64,000 nucleotides of DNA, from positions 695,702 through 759,701 of the forward strand of contig NZ_JADKRW010000001.1 in assembly GCF_015350995.1 (NCBI RefSeq). The letters are read 5' to 3'. This document shows, piece after piece, positions 41,164 through 48,908 of the stretch (positions are counted from its first letter, which is position 1; the number at the start of each line of letters is the position of its first letter). Under the pieces are notes generated by a model that had not been told where the DNA came from, searched no databases, and saw nothing but the letters and a program-made list of their open reading frames with translations. The translations under genes were made by a program, and so were the position numbers. Source of the stretch: Curtobacterium sp. VKM Ac-1393. Its GTDB lineage: Bacteria; Actinomycetota; Actinomycetes; Actinomycetales; Microbacteriaceae.

Positions 41164-42677
41164 GTTCCTGCCCTTTCTGTGGTGGATGATCGCGGACAAC
41201 CGATCATTCGGCGCAACCGAAGGCTTGTGCGCACGTCGACCGGCCACACCGTGAGGCGCACGACATGGCGGCCGCGAAGGTTGAAGACTTGGAATCCCGC
41301 GTGGCGGAACGCCCCGCTCCAGCGGGAGAAATCGATGGCTTCTTCAGGGATCAGCCACACGGATCGGAACGCGACACCTCGACGCGCTACGAGCCATCGC
41401 GCACCGCGCTGATTCGTGGCGACATCGATCCTCCCGAATCGAGAATCCGTAAAACGCCAGATCAGCAGGTACGCCGCTGTCAGTGCGAGGGCTGGTCCGG
41501 GACCGACACCGACCCAGGACGCGACAGTCAACCCAGCGATGACTCCAGCACTGCTTCCCACCATCAACCAGGCACGTTGCGGGCGTGCCGGGGACGAAAA
41601 GCGGGCGGGATCCACGTCGGTGAGGGCATTGAGCATGCGCAGACCGTTCGAAGCACTCGTCAACGGGAGGAGCCTGCCTTCCGTGATCTGACCGCCGTCA
41701 CCACGGATCATCGCCCGGAGCGACGCGCGGCGAAGCGGGAGGAGCAGGAGAGGCTGGCGGAGTTCGTACGCCGACACCGCGTTTGCGGCGACCACACGAT
41801 GTTCTCGTTGCGTCAAGCCGGCTCGGAAGACGAGCTCCCCGGAGGTCCCGAGCGCTACGACGAAACGGCGGTACTTCAGCCACGCGAAAAGCGACCCGTA
41901 CGCAATGCTGCACGCAGCACAAGCGCTCAGGATGACGGTCAACCGCCACCCGCCGACCCCTCGAAGGTCGTCGACCGTCGGGAGGATTCCCCGTACCGAC
42001 CCGATGAAGGATGCCACTTCGGCGACCAACGAGTAGAGACTCGGGATGAACCACAGGAATGCCCCCGATGCGATGCCGATGAGGACGAAATCCCATCCCC
42101 GCAGGACGGGTGAGATCACCGAATGGGCGTCGGCCCCGGTCTTCACCTGAACCGAGTGAGGGTTACGCCGGAGCGGCGATTCCCCTGGTGCCGACCGCGA
42201 GGCCCGATGATGAAGTCGTTGTATCCTCGCCGCTTCACGCTCGCTGATACTCGGAATTGCCTCCCCGGCACCATCGGAAGCATTGACCGAGATTCGTACA
42301 TCCGTGACGCGAAGGAGACGTTGTACCAGCGACTGGCTCTGCGACACGGACGAAACGGATCGCCAGGGAAGCAGCTTGTCCTGTCGTCCGACGACACCCT
42401 TGCTGATCCTGACACCGGAACCATCTGCTGCGTAGCGAAGCGAGATCCAGTCGTGGAAGACGACGAAGAACCTGGTGTACGAGTAGTAGGCACCGAAGAC
42501 GAGAACGGGCATGCGCAACCCGTCGGGCGCGAGGGCGAAGATCGTCACGAGGAAACCGAGAACGATCCAGCCGGAGCGCATGGCGGCAAGCCCGCGAACG
42601 ATCAACAGCCGAGCGTGCGGGCGCCGGAGCCTCCTCCGATCAGGCACTTCTGGCCAGACTCGCTGCGACGATGACAT
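41160..42677 (-). CDS. membrane protein with bacterial PH (bPH2, YdbT-like) domains
   Basis: 505-residue protein, start taken at ATG 42677 (MSSSQRVWPE), overlapping the preceding gene by 38 bases. Three PH-like modules alternate with hydrophobic segments. The clearest is VRISKGVVGRQDKLLPWRSV followed by SVSQSQSLVQRLLRVTDVRI, which matches the YdbS/YdbT pattern 'i.r.tr.iPl.rIQsve..qs.lqrlfgl..v'. A second is near FVVALGTSGELVFRAGLTQ and a third near WLVARRGVAFRSVWLIPEEA. bPH2 proteins of this kind accompany leaderless bacteriocins such as lacticin Q and aureocin A53, where they contribute to self-protection or secretion. Base composition is less GC-rich than in neighbours. Confidence 0.75.
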   Translation of the reverse strand: MSSSQRVWPEVPDRRRLRRPHARLLIVRGLAAMRSGWIVLGFLVTIFALAPDGLRMPVLVFGAYYSYTRFFVVFHDWISLRYAADGSGVRISKGVVGRQDKLLPWRSVSSVSQSQSLVQRLLRVTDVRISVNASDGAGEAIPSISEREAARIQRLHHRASRSAPGESPLRRNPHSVQVKTGADAHSVISPVLRGWDFVLIGIASGAFLWFIPSLYSLVAEVASFIGSVRGILPTVDDLRGVGGWRLTVILSACAACSIAYGSLFAWLKYRRFVVALGTSGELVFRAGLTQREHRVVAANAVSAYELRQPLLLLPLRRASLRAMIRGDGGQITEGRLLPLTSASNGLRMLNALTDVDPARFSSPARPQRAWLMVGSSAGVIAGLTVASWVGVGPGPALALTAAYLLIWRFTDSRFGRIDVATNQRGARWLVARRGVAFRSVWLIPEEAIDFSRWSGAFRHAGFQVFNLRGRHVVRLTVWPVDVRTSLRLRRMIGCPRSSTTERAGT

Positions 42678-43092
42678 CGACGTCCTGTGGCGACATCGGA
42701 AGCAGCGTGACCTCCTTCGCGGGCGTGAAGATGACGCACCTTGCCAACCCGAGCCGATGCAGCAGCGGACCAGTCTGCTGACGGATGACCACGACCTTCG
42801 GCCAGGGAACGTGCTCCACCGATCGCCACAACGCGCCACGATGGATCACCAGTCCGGTGGGTGCCAGCTCGACCCGGAACCGACGAACTCCCGCCGGTGC
42901 GATGAGCGCCGACTCGATAGCCGCACTCAACCCGGCCAACACCACGCCCATGCGACAGTAGAGCGCCCACTCCGGAGGCAGGAGAAGAGAGAGGAGCACT
43001 GCAGCAGCTGCGACCAGTACAGCCCCGCCACACGCTTCGACTCGGGCCACGATCACCGCGCGTGCTGCGGCTCCGATCGAGAGTCGATCCAT
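42640..43092 (-). CDS. bacterial PH-domain membrane protein (YdbS-like)
   Basis: About 150 residues; ATG at 43092 (MDRLSIGA) used, though in-frame GTGs lie three and six bases upstream. Two membrane helices (GGAVLVAAAAVLLSLLLPPE and MGVVLAGLSAAIESALIAP) precede one PH-like module (LAPTGLVIHRGALWRSVEHVPWPKVVVIRQQTGPLLHRLGL shown here in part: TGLVIHRGALWRSVEHVPW, then QQTGPLLHRLGL). YdbS and YdbT homologues are usually encoded side by side, as here. It follows the ABC ATPase by 16 bases. Its likely role is bacteriocin immunity or export together with the next two genes. Confidence 0.72.
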   Translation of the reverse strand: MDRLSIGAAARAVIVARVEACGGAVLVAAAAVLLSLLLPPEWALYCRMGVVLAGLSAAIESALIAPAGVRRFRVELAPTGLVIHRGALWRSVEHVPWPKVVVIRQQTGPLLHRLGLARCVIFTPAKEVTLLPMSPQDVDVIVAASLARSA

Positions 43093-43108
43093 CACCACGT
43101 CCGATGGA

Positions 43109-43990
43109 TCATTGGACGGCGGTGACCGCGTCGTGGTACTGCTCCTCGAGACTCTGGACGTCGACTGCGAGGTGCGTCAGGACCGCCCCGACGTCTCGGG
43201 CGAGACAGAACACTTGGGCAGCGTCGAGGCCGTCGACCGCGAGGGTGCCGCCCTCATCCTCGCGAACCGTCGCCGATCTCTCCTGGAGAGCCGCGCGCAG
43301 CTCGCGGTGCCCTGCCTCGGCATGCACGCGGACGGTTCGCTCGAGTGCCGTGCGGTCTCGCTCCAGCTCGGACACGGAGCCTTCTGCCAAGAGCAGCACC
43401 CGGGTCGCGATCCGTTCCATCTCAGCCATGAGGTGAGACGAGAGCAAGACGGCCCCACCGTTGCTCGTGAACTCGCGGATGAGGTTCCGCATCCACAAGA
43501 CGCCATCCGGGTCGAGCCCGTTGAGTGGCTCGTCGAGAATGAGTGCATCGGGTGAGTCAACGAGCGCGAGCGCGAGTGCAAGCCGTTGACGCATCCCGAG
43601 CGAGAGGTGCTTCACTCGTCGACGTGTGGCTTCCCCGAGGCCGACCTCGACCAACCGAGCTCGGACGTCCGATCGAGCTGCACGACCTCCCGCGCTGAGG
43701 AGCGCGATGGCCACGTGCTGCTGGCAGGTGAGTCGAACGTCCAGCCACCCTGGGTCGAGAAGTGCTCCGATCCGAAGATCCGAGCGGCGCTGACCGGGCT
43801 CCGTCGAGACCTGACCCGCAGCCGGAGCGTCGATCCCCGTCACGATCCGCAGCAGTGTGCTCTTTCCTGAGCCGTTCGCACCCAGGAGGCCGAGGACTTC
43901 GCCTCGACGGAGTTGGAGGTCGACGCCAGTCAGCACGTCGCGGCTCCCGAAGCGCTGACGGATCCCGATCAGCTCGATCATCGCGGTCAT
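43109..43990 (-). CDS. ABC transporter ATPase of the bacteriocin cluster
   Basis: 293-residue ATPase. Walker A is LLGANGSGKSTLL, signature LSLGMRQRLALALAL, Walker B ALILDEPLNGLD and switch SSHLMAEMERI. The pattern is that of single-domain ATPases of bacteriocin self-protection and export systems (BcrA/LanF-like). The ATG at 43990 is chosen because GGAGG lies six bases upstream and because it overlaps the permease stop (ATGA); a further ATG at 44002 is possible. It would power the adjacent permease, moving peptide out of the membrane to the outside. Confidence 0.87.
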   Translation of the reverse strand: MTAMIELIGIRQRFGSRDVLTGVDLQLRRGEVLGLLGANGSGKSTLLRIVTGIDAPAAGQVSTEPGQRRSDLRIGALLDPGWLDVRLTCQQHVAIALLSAGGRAARSDVRARLVEVGLGEATRRRVKHLSLGMRQRLALALALVDSPDALILDEPLNGLDPDGVLWMRNLIREFTSNGGAVLLSSHLMAEMERIATRVLLLAEGSVSELERDRTALERTVRVHAEAGHRELRAALQERSATVREDEGGTLAVDGLDAAQVFCLARDVGAVLTHLAVDVQSLEEQYHDAVTAVQ

Positions 43991-44775
43991 CGGATCCTCC
44001 ATCGGAGCAGCGAGACGAAACCGACAGCGAGGAGAACGCCGTCCATCAAGCAGAACCTCGCCGCGGCCCCGATCTGAGTGGTCGGGTCGAGCATTGCGGC
44101 GGTGAGGGTGACGGGAGCGATCTGCAGGAGTGGACCGCTGAAGCTCGGTACCCAGATGCCCGCGATCGCGACGACGAGTGGGAGAGCCCAGATGAACGCG
44201 AGGTACGCGAACACCGTCCCGACGACGGACCGTACGATCATCCCGATCGCAGCGCCCAGCAGTGCGAAGAAGGCATGCAACGCGGGCACCGCGAGCCAGT
44301 AGGGAATCGTGTCTCGGTCAAGGCTTGCTCCGCGGTGCACTGCGATCGGCGCGATCAAGAGCATTGCGCCGACGCCGGTGATGACCGCGGTCGAGACGAG
44401 CACGATGATCTTCGCGCAGAACACCAGCGCCCGGCCCTTCATCTGGAGGAGCGTGAGCGCGAACTGCCGGGACGACAGATCGGCAGAGGCGAACAACGCA
44501 GCCCCAAGGCCGACGAAGAAGGGGCTGATGTCACCGCCAGCGGCCACGGCGCTGAGGATCTGTTCGTCAGGCGCACCGAGTCCGAGGGCGAACAAGCGGC
44601 CAGCGCCGAGGGCGATAGCGCCGGCCGCGGCCACGGCGAGCAAGACGCCTTGCACACGCAGACTCACGAAACGGCGGAATTCTGCTCGCCAAGCGCGCGC
44701 CCACCGGCCCCGCCGATGAAGAAGCGTCGGCATCCCCGTCATGATCCGCGCCGGAATCGCTGGACCGGGCTCCAT
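43987..44775 (-). CDS. ABC transporter permease of the bacteriocin cluster
   Basis: 262 residues if ATG 44775 (MEPGPAIP) is used, which has GAGG seven bases before; ATGs at 44742 and 44733 are alternatives. Six hydrophobic segments are seen, including LRVQGVLLAVAAAGAIALGA, IIVLVSTAVITGVGAMLLIAP and VVGTVFAYLAFIWALPLVV. It resembles ABC-2-type permeases of the LanE/G or BcrB kind. It is the first gene of the leftward operon facing the bacteriocin gene, 258 bases away, and is coupled to the ATPase. Inferred role: expulsion of the bacteriocin, giving immunity and possibly secretion. Confidence 0.82.
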   Translation of the reverse strand: MEPGPAIPARIMTGMPTLLHRRGRWARAWRAEFRRFVSLRVQGVLLAVAAAGAIALGAGRLFALGLGAPDEQILSAVAAGGDISPFFVGLGAALFASADLSSRQFALTLLQMKGRALVFCAKIIVLVSTAVITGVGAMLLIAPIAVHRGASLDRDTIPYWLAVPALHAFFALLGAAIGMIVRSVVGTVFAYLAFIWALPLVVAIAGIWVPSFSGPLLQIAPVTLTAAMLDPTTQIGAAARFCLMDGVLLAVGFVSLLRWRIR

Positions 44776-44910
44776 GCGCGGACCTCGGCAACGGACGCAT
44801 CCGTTGCACTCCACGTCGACCTGACCCTGAACACGAGCATCGCAACGCCCCCTCTCGTCGGAAGACTAACCGGTCTGTTCGGCACAATTTCACTCGCAAC
44901 TGGTTTGTAA

Positions 44911-44947
44911 TGTCACATTTGACAGGTACAACCCGGGGCTGCAAGGT
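44911..44947 (+). promoter_or_regulatory. candidate promoter and operator of the bacteriocin gene
   Basis: A perfect -35 hexamer TTGACA (44919-44924) is followed after 17 bases by CAAGGT (44942-44947), a weak -10 keeping the key A and T. The -35 is the right arm of a small dyad, TGTCA-catt-TGACA (44911-44924), nested in a wider GGTTTGTA / TACAACC symmetry. The stretch is AT-rich for this genome. Confidence 0.5.
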
Positions 44948-45033
44948 TGTCCTCGCCGCGCCGAAGCGGTCGGGCTGCCGAGTGCACGCGGGGGACCGTT
45001 CAATGCCGATCAACATGTGAAGGGGGCGCAGCA

Positions 45034-45195
45034 ATGGCTGTGTTCGCACGAATCCTCCAGCTCCTCGCCAAGTACGGAGCTCGCGCCGTCAACTGGGCGA
45101 AAGCCAACATCCAGCGGGTGCTCAACTGGATCAACGCCGGGCAGGCGATCGACTGGATCGTCTCGAAGATCAAGCAGATCCTCGGCATCCGCTAG
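45034..45195 (+). CDS. leaderless bacteriocin, lacticin Q / aureocin A53 family
   Basis: 53-residue cationic amphipathic peptide, the same length as lacticin Q as I recall it. The ATG at 45034 has AAGGGGG seven bases upstream (45020-45026); an in-frame ATG at 44947 lacks such a site and would add a non-homologous 29-residue leader. Near-identical blocks include QLLAKYG (9-15), NAGQAIDW (34-41) and VSKIKQILGI (43-52); Trp21, Trp32 and Trp41 are kept while Trp23 of lacticin Q is Lys here. Eight Lys/Arg against one Asp give a strong positive charge, and many Lys are Arg, fitting a high-GC host. Such peptides are made without leader or modification and permeabilise membranes of Gram-positive bacteria. 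An ABC/PH-domain operon faces it. Confidence 0.92.
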   Translation: MAVFARILQLLAKYGARAVNWAKANIQRVLNWINAGQAIDWIVSKIKQILGIR

Positions 45196-45224
45196 TGACC
45201 GGCTCCAGCTTGAAGTGACGGCGG

Positions 45225-45255
45225 AGCCCACCATTGCTGCTGGCCGTGGTGGGCT
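45225..45255 (+). terminator. hairpin after the bacteriocin gene
   Basis: AGCCCACCA (45225-45233) and TGGTGGGCT (45247-45255) form a perfect 9-bp stem with a 13-base loop, 29 bases after the bacteriocin stop. The tail (TCGTCATTG) is only weakly T-rich, so termination may be partial. Confidence 0.55.
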
Positions 45256-45303
45256 TCGTCATTGAGCATTGCGATCGTTGACCACTTGATCAACAATGGC
45301 CGG

Positions 45304-46338
45304 ATGGACGTCGTCATCGCTCCCCCGCACCCGTCTCCGCTGCACCAGGACTCCGGCACACCCCGCCGCGCGGTCCGCGTCGCGCTGGTGCAGATCCGGT
45401 GGCTCGCAGACCCCGCTGCACACCGCGCACAGCTCGCCGACGGCATCGCCACCGCCGCGGCGAACGGCGCCGCAGCGGTGTTCCTGCCCGAGCTCACCCT
45501 CCGCCGCTACCCGGGCGACACCCCGGCGAACGGCACACCGAAAGACCTCGCCGAGTCGCTCGAGGACGGCCCGACGGTGGCCTTCGCCCGCGCACAGGCG
45601 ATCGAGCACGGCGTGTTCGTCCACGCCTCCCTGTACGAGCGGCCCGCAGACGACGACCAGCCCGACGACCCCCGCGGCTACAACACCGCCGTCCTCGTCG
45701 CCCCCGACGGCACCCTGGTCGGCCGGACCCGGAAGACCCACATCCCGATCAGCGCCGGCTACTACGAGGACACGTACTTCCGCCCGGGTGCGGACGACGA
45801 CGCGTTCCCGGTCTACGAGCCTGCCGGACTCGGCACCCGCATCGGGCTGCCGACCTGCTGGGACGAGTGGTTCCCCGAGGTAGCCCGGTCATACGGTCTC
45901 GCCGGGTCCGAGGTCCTGGTGTACCCGACGGCGATCGGCTCCGAACCGACGTTCCCCGCGTTCGACACCGCCCCGATCTGGCGGCAGGTCATCGTCGCGA
46001 ACGGCATTGCCGCCGGTCAGTTCATGGTCGTGCCGAACCGCTGGGGCGACGAGGGCGACATCACCTTCTACGGGTCGTCGTTCATCTCGGACCCGTTCGG
46101 CCGCGTGCTCGCCGAGGCTCCGCGTGACGCCGACACGGTGCTCGTCGCCGACCTCGACCTCGACGCCCGGACCGAGTGGCTCCGGCTGTTCCCCTTCTAC
46201 GTGACCCGACGACCGGACCTCTACGACGGCCTCGTCGCACCGGTCGACGAGGACCGCCACGCGTACGGCGCACGCGACGCGATCGACGCGGCCCAGGCCG
46301 TGGCGGCGACCGACGCCGGGCAGGAGGCACGCGCATGA
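45304..46338 (+). CDS. aguB: N-carbamoylputrescine amidohydrolase
   Basis: 344-residue nitrilase-superfamily enzyme. The Glu-Lys-Cys triad is visible: FLPELTLRRY, RTRKTHIPIS and Cys185 in GLPTCWDEWFPE; the last motif is close to the CWDQWFPE of known N-carbamoylputrescine amidases. It hydrolyses N-carbamoylputrescine to putrescine, CO2 and ammonia. The ATG at 45304 (MDVVIAPP) is used; a TTG frame start at 45262 would add 14 residues and lies close to the preceding hairpin. The stop overlaps the agmatine deiminase start, which carries out the preceding step. Confidence 0.9.
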   Translation: MDVVIAPPHPSPLHQDSGTPRRAVRVALVQIRWLADPAAHRAQLADGIATAAANGAAAVFLPELTLRRYPGDTPANGTPKDLAESLEDGPTVAFARAQAIEHGVFVHASLYERPADDDQPDDPRGYNTAVLVAPDGTLVGRTRKTHIPISAGYYEDTYFRPGADDDAFPVYEPAGLGTRIGLPTCWDEWFPEVARSYGLAGSEVLVYPTAIGSEPTFPAFDTAPIWRQVIVANGIAAGQFMVVPNRWGDEGDITFYGSSFISDPFGRVLAEAPRDADTVLVADLDLDARTEWLRLFPFYVTRRPDLYDGLVAPVDEDRHAYGARDAIDAAQAVAATDAGQEARA

Positions 46339-47366
46339 CGTGGGTGATGCCTCCCGAGACGGCTCCGCAGGAACGCACGTGGATGGCGTTCCCACGCCCC
46401 GGACTCACGCTGGGTGACGACGCGGCGAGCGCCGAGGCGGCGCGACGGACGTGGGCGACCACCGCGAACACGATCAGCGAGCACCAGCCCGTCACCGTCG
46501 TCGTCGACCCGGTGGCGCGCAGCGACGCACGACGACTGCTGTCGGAGCAGGTCGAGGTGCTCGAGGCGCCGCTCGACGACTTCTGGATGCGCGACATCGG
46601 CCCGACGTTCGTCGTCGACGACGTGACCGGCGAGCTGGGCGCCGTGGACTGGGTCTTCAACGGCTGGGGCGCGAACTCCTGGTCGACCTGGACCCGTGAC
46701 GCCGAGGTCGCCGCCACGATCGCGGCCGCCGCCGGTGCGCAGCGGATCCCGTCGTTGCTGGTCAACGAGGGTGGGGCGATCCACGTCGACGGCGCGGGGA
46801 CGGTCCTGGTGACCGAGACCGTGCAGCTCGACCCGCGACGGAACCCCTACGCCGACCGGTCCCGGGTGGAGCAGGAGCTGGCGCGGACGATCGGTGCGAC
46901 CGAGGTCATCTGGCTCCCACGCGGCCTGACCCGCGACTACGACGGGTTCGGCACGCGCGGGCACGTCGACATGGTGGCGACCTTCGCCGGAGCGGCGATG
47001 GACACCGTCCTGCTGCACGCCCAGCCGGACCCGGGTCATCCGGACCACCTGGTGATGCCGCAGATCCGTCGGGTGCTGGAGCAGGCGACGGACGCGATGA
47101 TCGTCGAACTGCCGGCCCCGTCGACCCTGACCGACGACGGTGGCCCGGTCGACTGGAACTACGTCAACCACGTGGTGGTGAACGGCGCCGTGATCGCCTG
47201 CGCGTTCGGAGACCCCGTCGCCGACGACCGTGCGCGGGGCATCCTCGCCGACGCGTACCCGGGCCGTCAGGTGCGCTCGATCGACGCCCGCGAGGTCTTC
47301 GCGCGCGGCGGTGGGCTGCACTGCATCACGCAGCAGGAACCCGCGACCCTGCCCACCGGAAGCTGA
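46335..47366 (+). CDS. aguA: agmatine deiminase
   Basis: 343-residue peptidyl-arginine-deiminase-fold enzyme. MPPETAPQERTWMAFP is the typical opening; DDFWMRDIGPTFVVDD and GHVDMVATF carry substrate and catalytic residues, and Cys330 in GGGLHCITQQEP is the nucleophile. It converts agmatine to N-carbamoylputrescine and ammonia. ATG at 46335 overlaps the amidase stop and has CAGGAGG seven bases upstream. With the amidase it makes putrescine from agmatine. Its stop codon touches the stop of the convergent esterase gene with no base between. Confidence 0.93.
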   Translation: MTWVMPPETAPQERTWMAFPRPGLTLGDDAASAEAARRTWATTANTISEHQPVTVVVDPVARSDARRLLSEQVEVLEAPLDDFWMRDIGPTFVVDDVTGELGAVDWVFNGWGANSWSTWTRDAEVAATIAAAAGAQRIPSLLVNEGGAIHVDGAGTVLVTETVQLDPRRNPYADRSRVEQELARTIGATEVIWLPRGLTRDYDGFGTRGHVDMVATFAGAAMDTVLLHAQPDPGHPDHLVMPQIRRVLEQATDAMIVELPAPSTLTDDGGPVDWNYVNHVVVNGAVIACAFGDPVADDRARGILADAYPGRQVRSIDAREVFARGGGLHCITQQEPATLPTGS

Positions 47367-48593
47367 TCAGCCCGAGCCCGAGCCCACGCCCGAGCCCGAG
47401 CCCGAGCTCGCGCCAGCGCCAGCGCCAGCGGCCGCGCCCGCGGGTGCCCCCAGTCCCACCCGCGGCTGCAACCAGTCGAGCCCCGCGGCGAGCGCTGCCC
47501 GCGCCGTCACCCAGCTGTGCCGCCCGCCCGGCACCACCCACGTGGCAACGTGCATGCCGGCTGCCCGGGCACGCTCCGCCATCACGGGCATGACCGGCCC
47601 GTAGGTGGTGTCGAGGGCGCCCGCCGCGAAGAACGCGTTGGACGCCCGGAACGGCGCACCAGCCCGGAGCAGCGCCGCGGGCTGTGCTGCAGCCCACGCG
47701 GCACGGTCACCGGCGAACCCCTCGTCGATGGTCTTCGTCACGCTGCCGAGCGACGGGCCGTCCTCACCGGAGACGTCGACGAGGTTGCCGAACCGCGAGG
47801 GATCGCCCGCCCCGAGCTGGATCGCGCACGTGCCGCCCTGCGAGAACCCGCCGATGGTCCACGCCGACGCCGCGGTCTGCACCTTCAGGTGGCTCGTCAC
47901 CCACGCGGGCACGTCCTGGGTGAGGAAGGTCCGGCTGTTGCCGAGCGCTCCGTCGACGCACATCGGGTTCGCCGACCGCGGCCCGAGCTGGTCGGGCACG
48001 ACAACGATCGGCGCGAGTCCCCGGTCGACGGTGGCGAGCGCGTCCATCGTCTGCTCGATCTGCCCGCCGGTCGCCACGTCCTCGGGACCGGCTCCGCGGG
48101 ACTGGCCGGACAGGAGCACGTCGACGGGCAGCGCCGGTGGGTCCGCGGTGAGCGCGGCCGGGGGCAGGTACAGCAGGGCTTGCCGTGCATCGAAGTGCGA
48201 CCGCGTGGCGGGGATCGTCACCCGGAGCAGTCGCCCCTGCGCGGGCTGGTCGGCGGGTGCGGTCCACGTGGTCGCGAGGTCGAGGTGCGACGGCTCGGGC
48301 GTGGACCCGGGTGTCTCGGCAGCCGGGATGCCGCCGCCGGTCATCGGGGTGCGCGCGCTGGCAGGCGCGCTCGGCGCCGTCGTCGCGTGACCCGTGGAGG
48401 CGCGGCTCGGCTCGGCCTCGCTCGCTCGCCCACCGGCGGCGGGGCCGGTCGCAGAGCCGGCGGCGGGGCCGGTCGCGGAGCCGGTCGCGTGGGCGGCGCC
48501 CCACCCGCCGGCCGCCCCGAGCGCGAGCCCGACCACCAGGCCGGCGGCGAGCAATCCGGTCGAGCGGGAACGGAGCCCTGGTGTCCGCGTCAT
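47367..48593 (-). CDS. secreted esterase-D-like alpha/beta hydrolase with low-complexity tail
   Basis: 408-residue protein, ATG at 48591-48593 (MTRTPGLR). An N-terminal hydrophobic signal/anchor (LLAAGLVVGLALGAAGGWGAA) is followed by a 70-residue Ala/Gly/Thr/Ser-rich linker. The hydrolase domain resembles the esterase/mycolyltransferase (PF00756) group: nucleophile Ser in IGGFSQGGTCA, PIVVVPDQLG, and His in VPGGRHSWVTARAAL. The last 25 residues are Ala/Gly then Ser-Gly repeats (GSGSGVGSGSG), unusual and possibly a cell-wall-exposed spacer. It probably acts outside the membrane. The in-frame extension upstream to 48854 lacks protein character. Confidence 0.83.
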   Translation of the reverse strand: MTRTPGLRSRSTGLLAAGLVVGLALGAAGGWGAAHATGSATGPAAGSATGPAAGGRASEAEPSRASTGHATTAPSAPASARTPMTGGGIPAAETPGSTPEPSHLDLATTWTAPADQPAQGRLLRVTIPATRSHFDARQALLYLPPAALTADPPALPVDVLLSGQSRGAGPEDVATGGQIEQTMDALATVDRGLAPIVVVPDQLGPRSANPMCVDGALGNSRTFLTQDVPAWVTSHLKVQTAASAWTIGGFSQGGTCAIQLGAGDPSRFGNLVDVSGEDGPSLGSVTKTIDEGFAGDRAAWAAAQPAALLRAGAPFRASNAFFAAGALDTTYGPVMPVMAERARAAGMHVATWVVPGGRHSWVTARAALAAGLDWLQPRVGLGAPAGAAAGAGAGASSGSGSGVGSGSG

Positions 48594-48908
48594 CGGTCGT
48601 CCTCGTCCGTACGGCGTCCGGCCCGGTGCCGGTCGTGACGAGCCGATCGTAGGGAGCCGTGCCGAGAGGCACCCTGCCGTTCCGGCTCGCCGGCTGAGCG
48701 TCTTCGTGGCCGGTGCCAGACTGCGGACGACGGGGCGAGAGCAAGCGACACCGCGTACACCGCAGCCTCGGATCCTGTACTCCGTGGTGGGTTCGACGCT
48801 CCCCGCGGCGTCGGTATCGTCAGCGCATCGGTTCACCCGACCCGGTCCGTGCACCGCCGCGCGGACCCCGGCCCCGCGGCTCCGGCTGCGCGCAGGAGGG
48901 AACTCCCC
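48594..48908. promoter_or_regulatory. 315-bp divergent intergenic region
   Basis: This gap separates the esterase and the APC permease. No gene is seen. TACACCG (48756-48762) and TCGGATC (48768-48774) both recur, at slightly different spacing, between gabT and the PucR gene (56441-56462), hinting at a shared regulator site. CAGGAGGG just before 48909 is the permease ribosome site. Confidence 0.3.

Noticed and set aside
44947..45033. 29-residue N-terminal extension of the bacteriocin as a leader peptide
   Set aside because: The extension has no double-glycine or signal features, its ATG lacks a ribosome site, and the family is made without leader; the strong site sits just before 45034.
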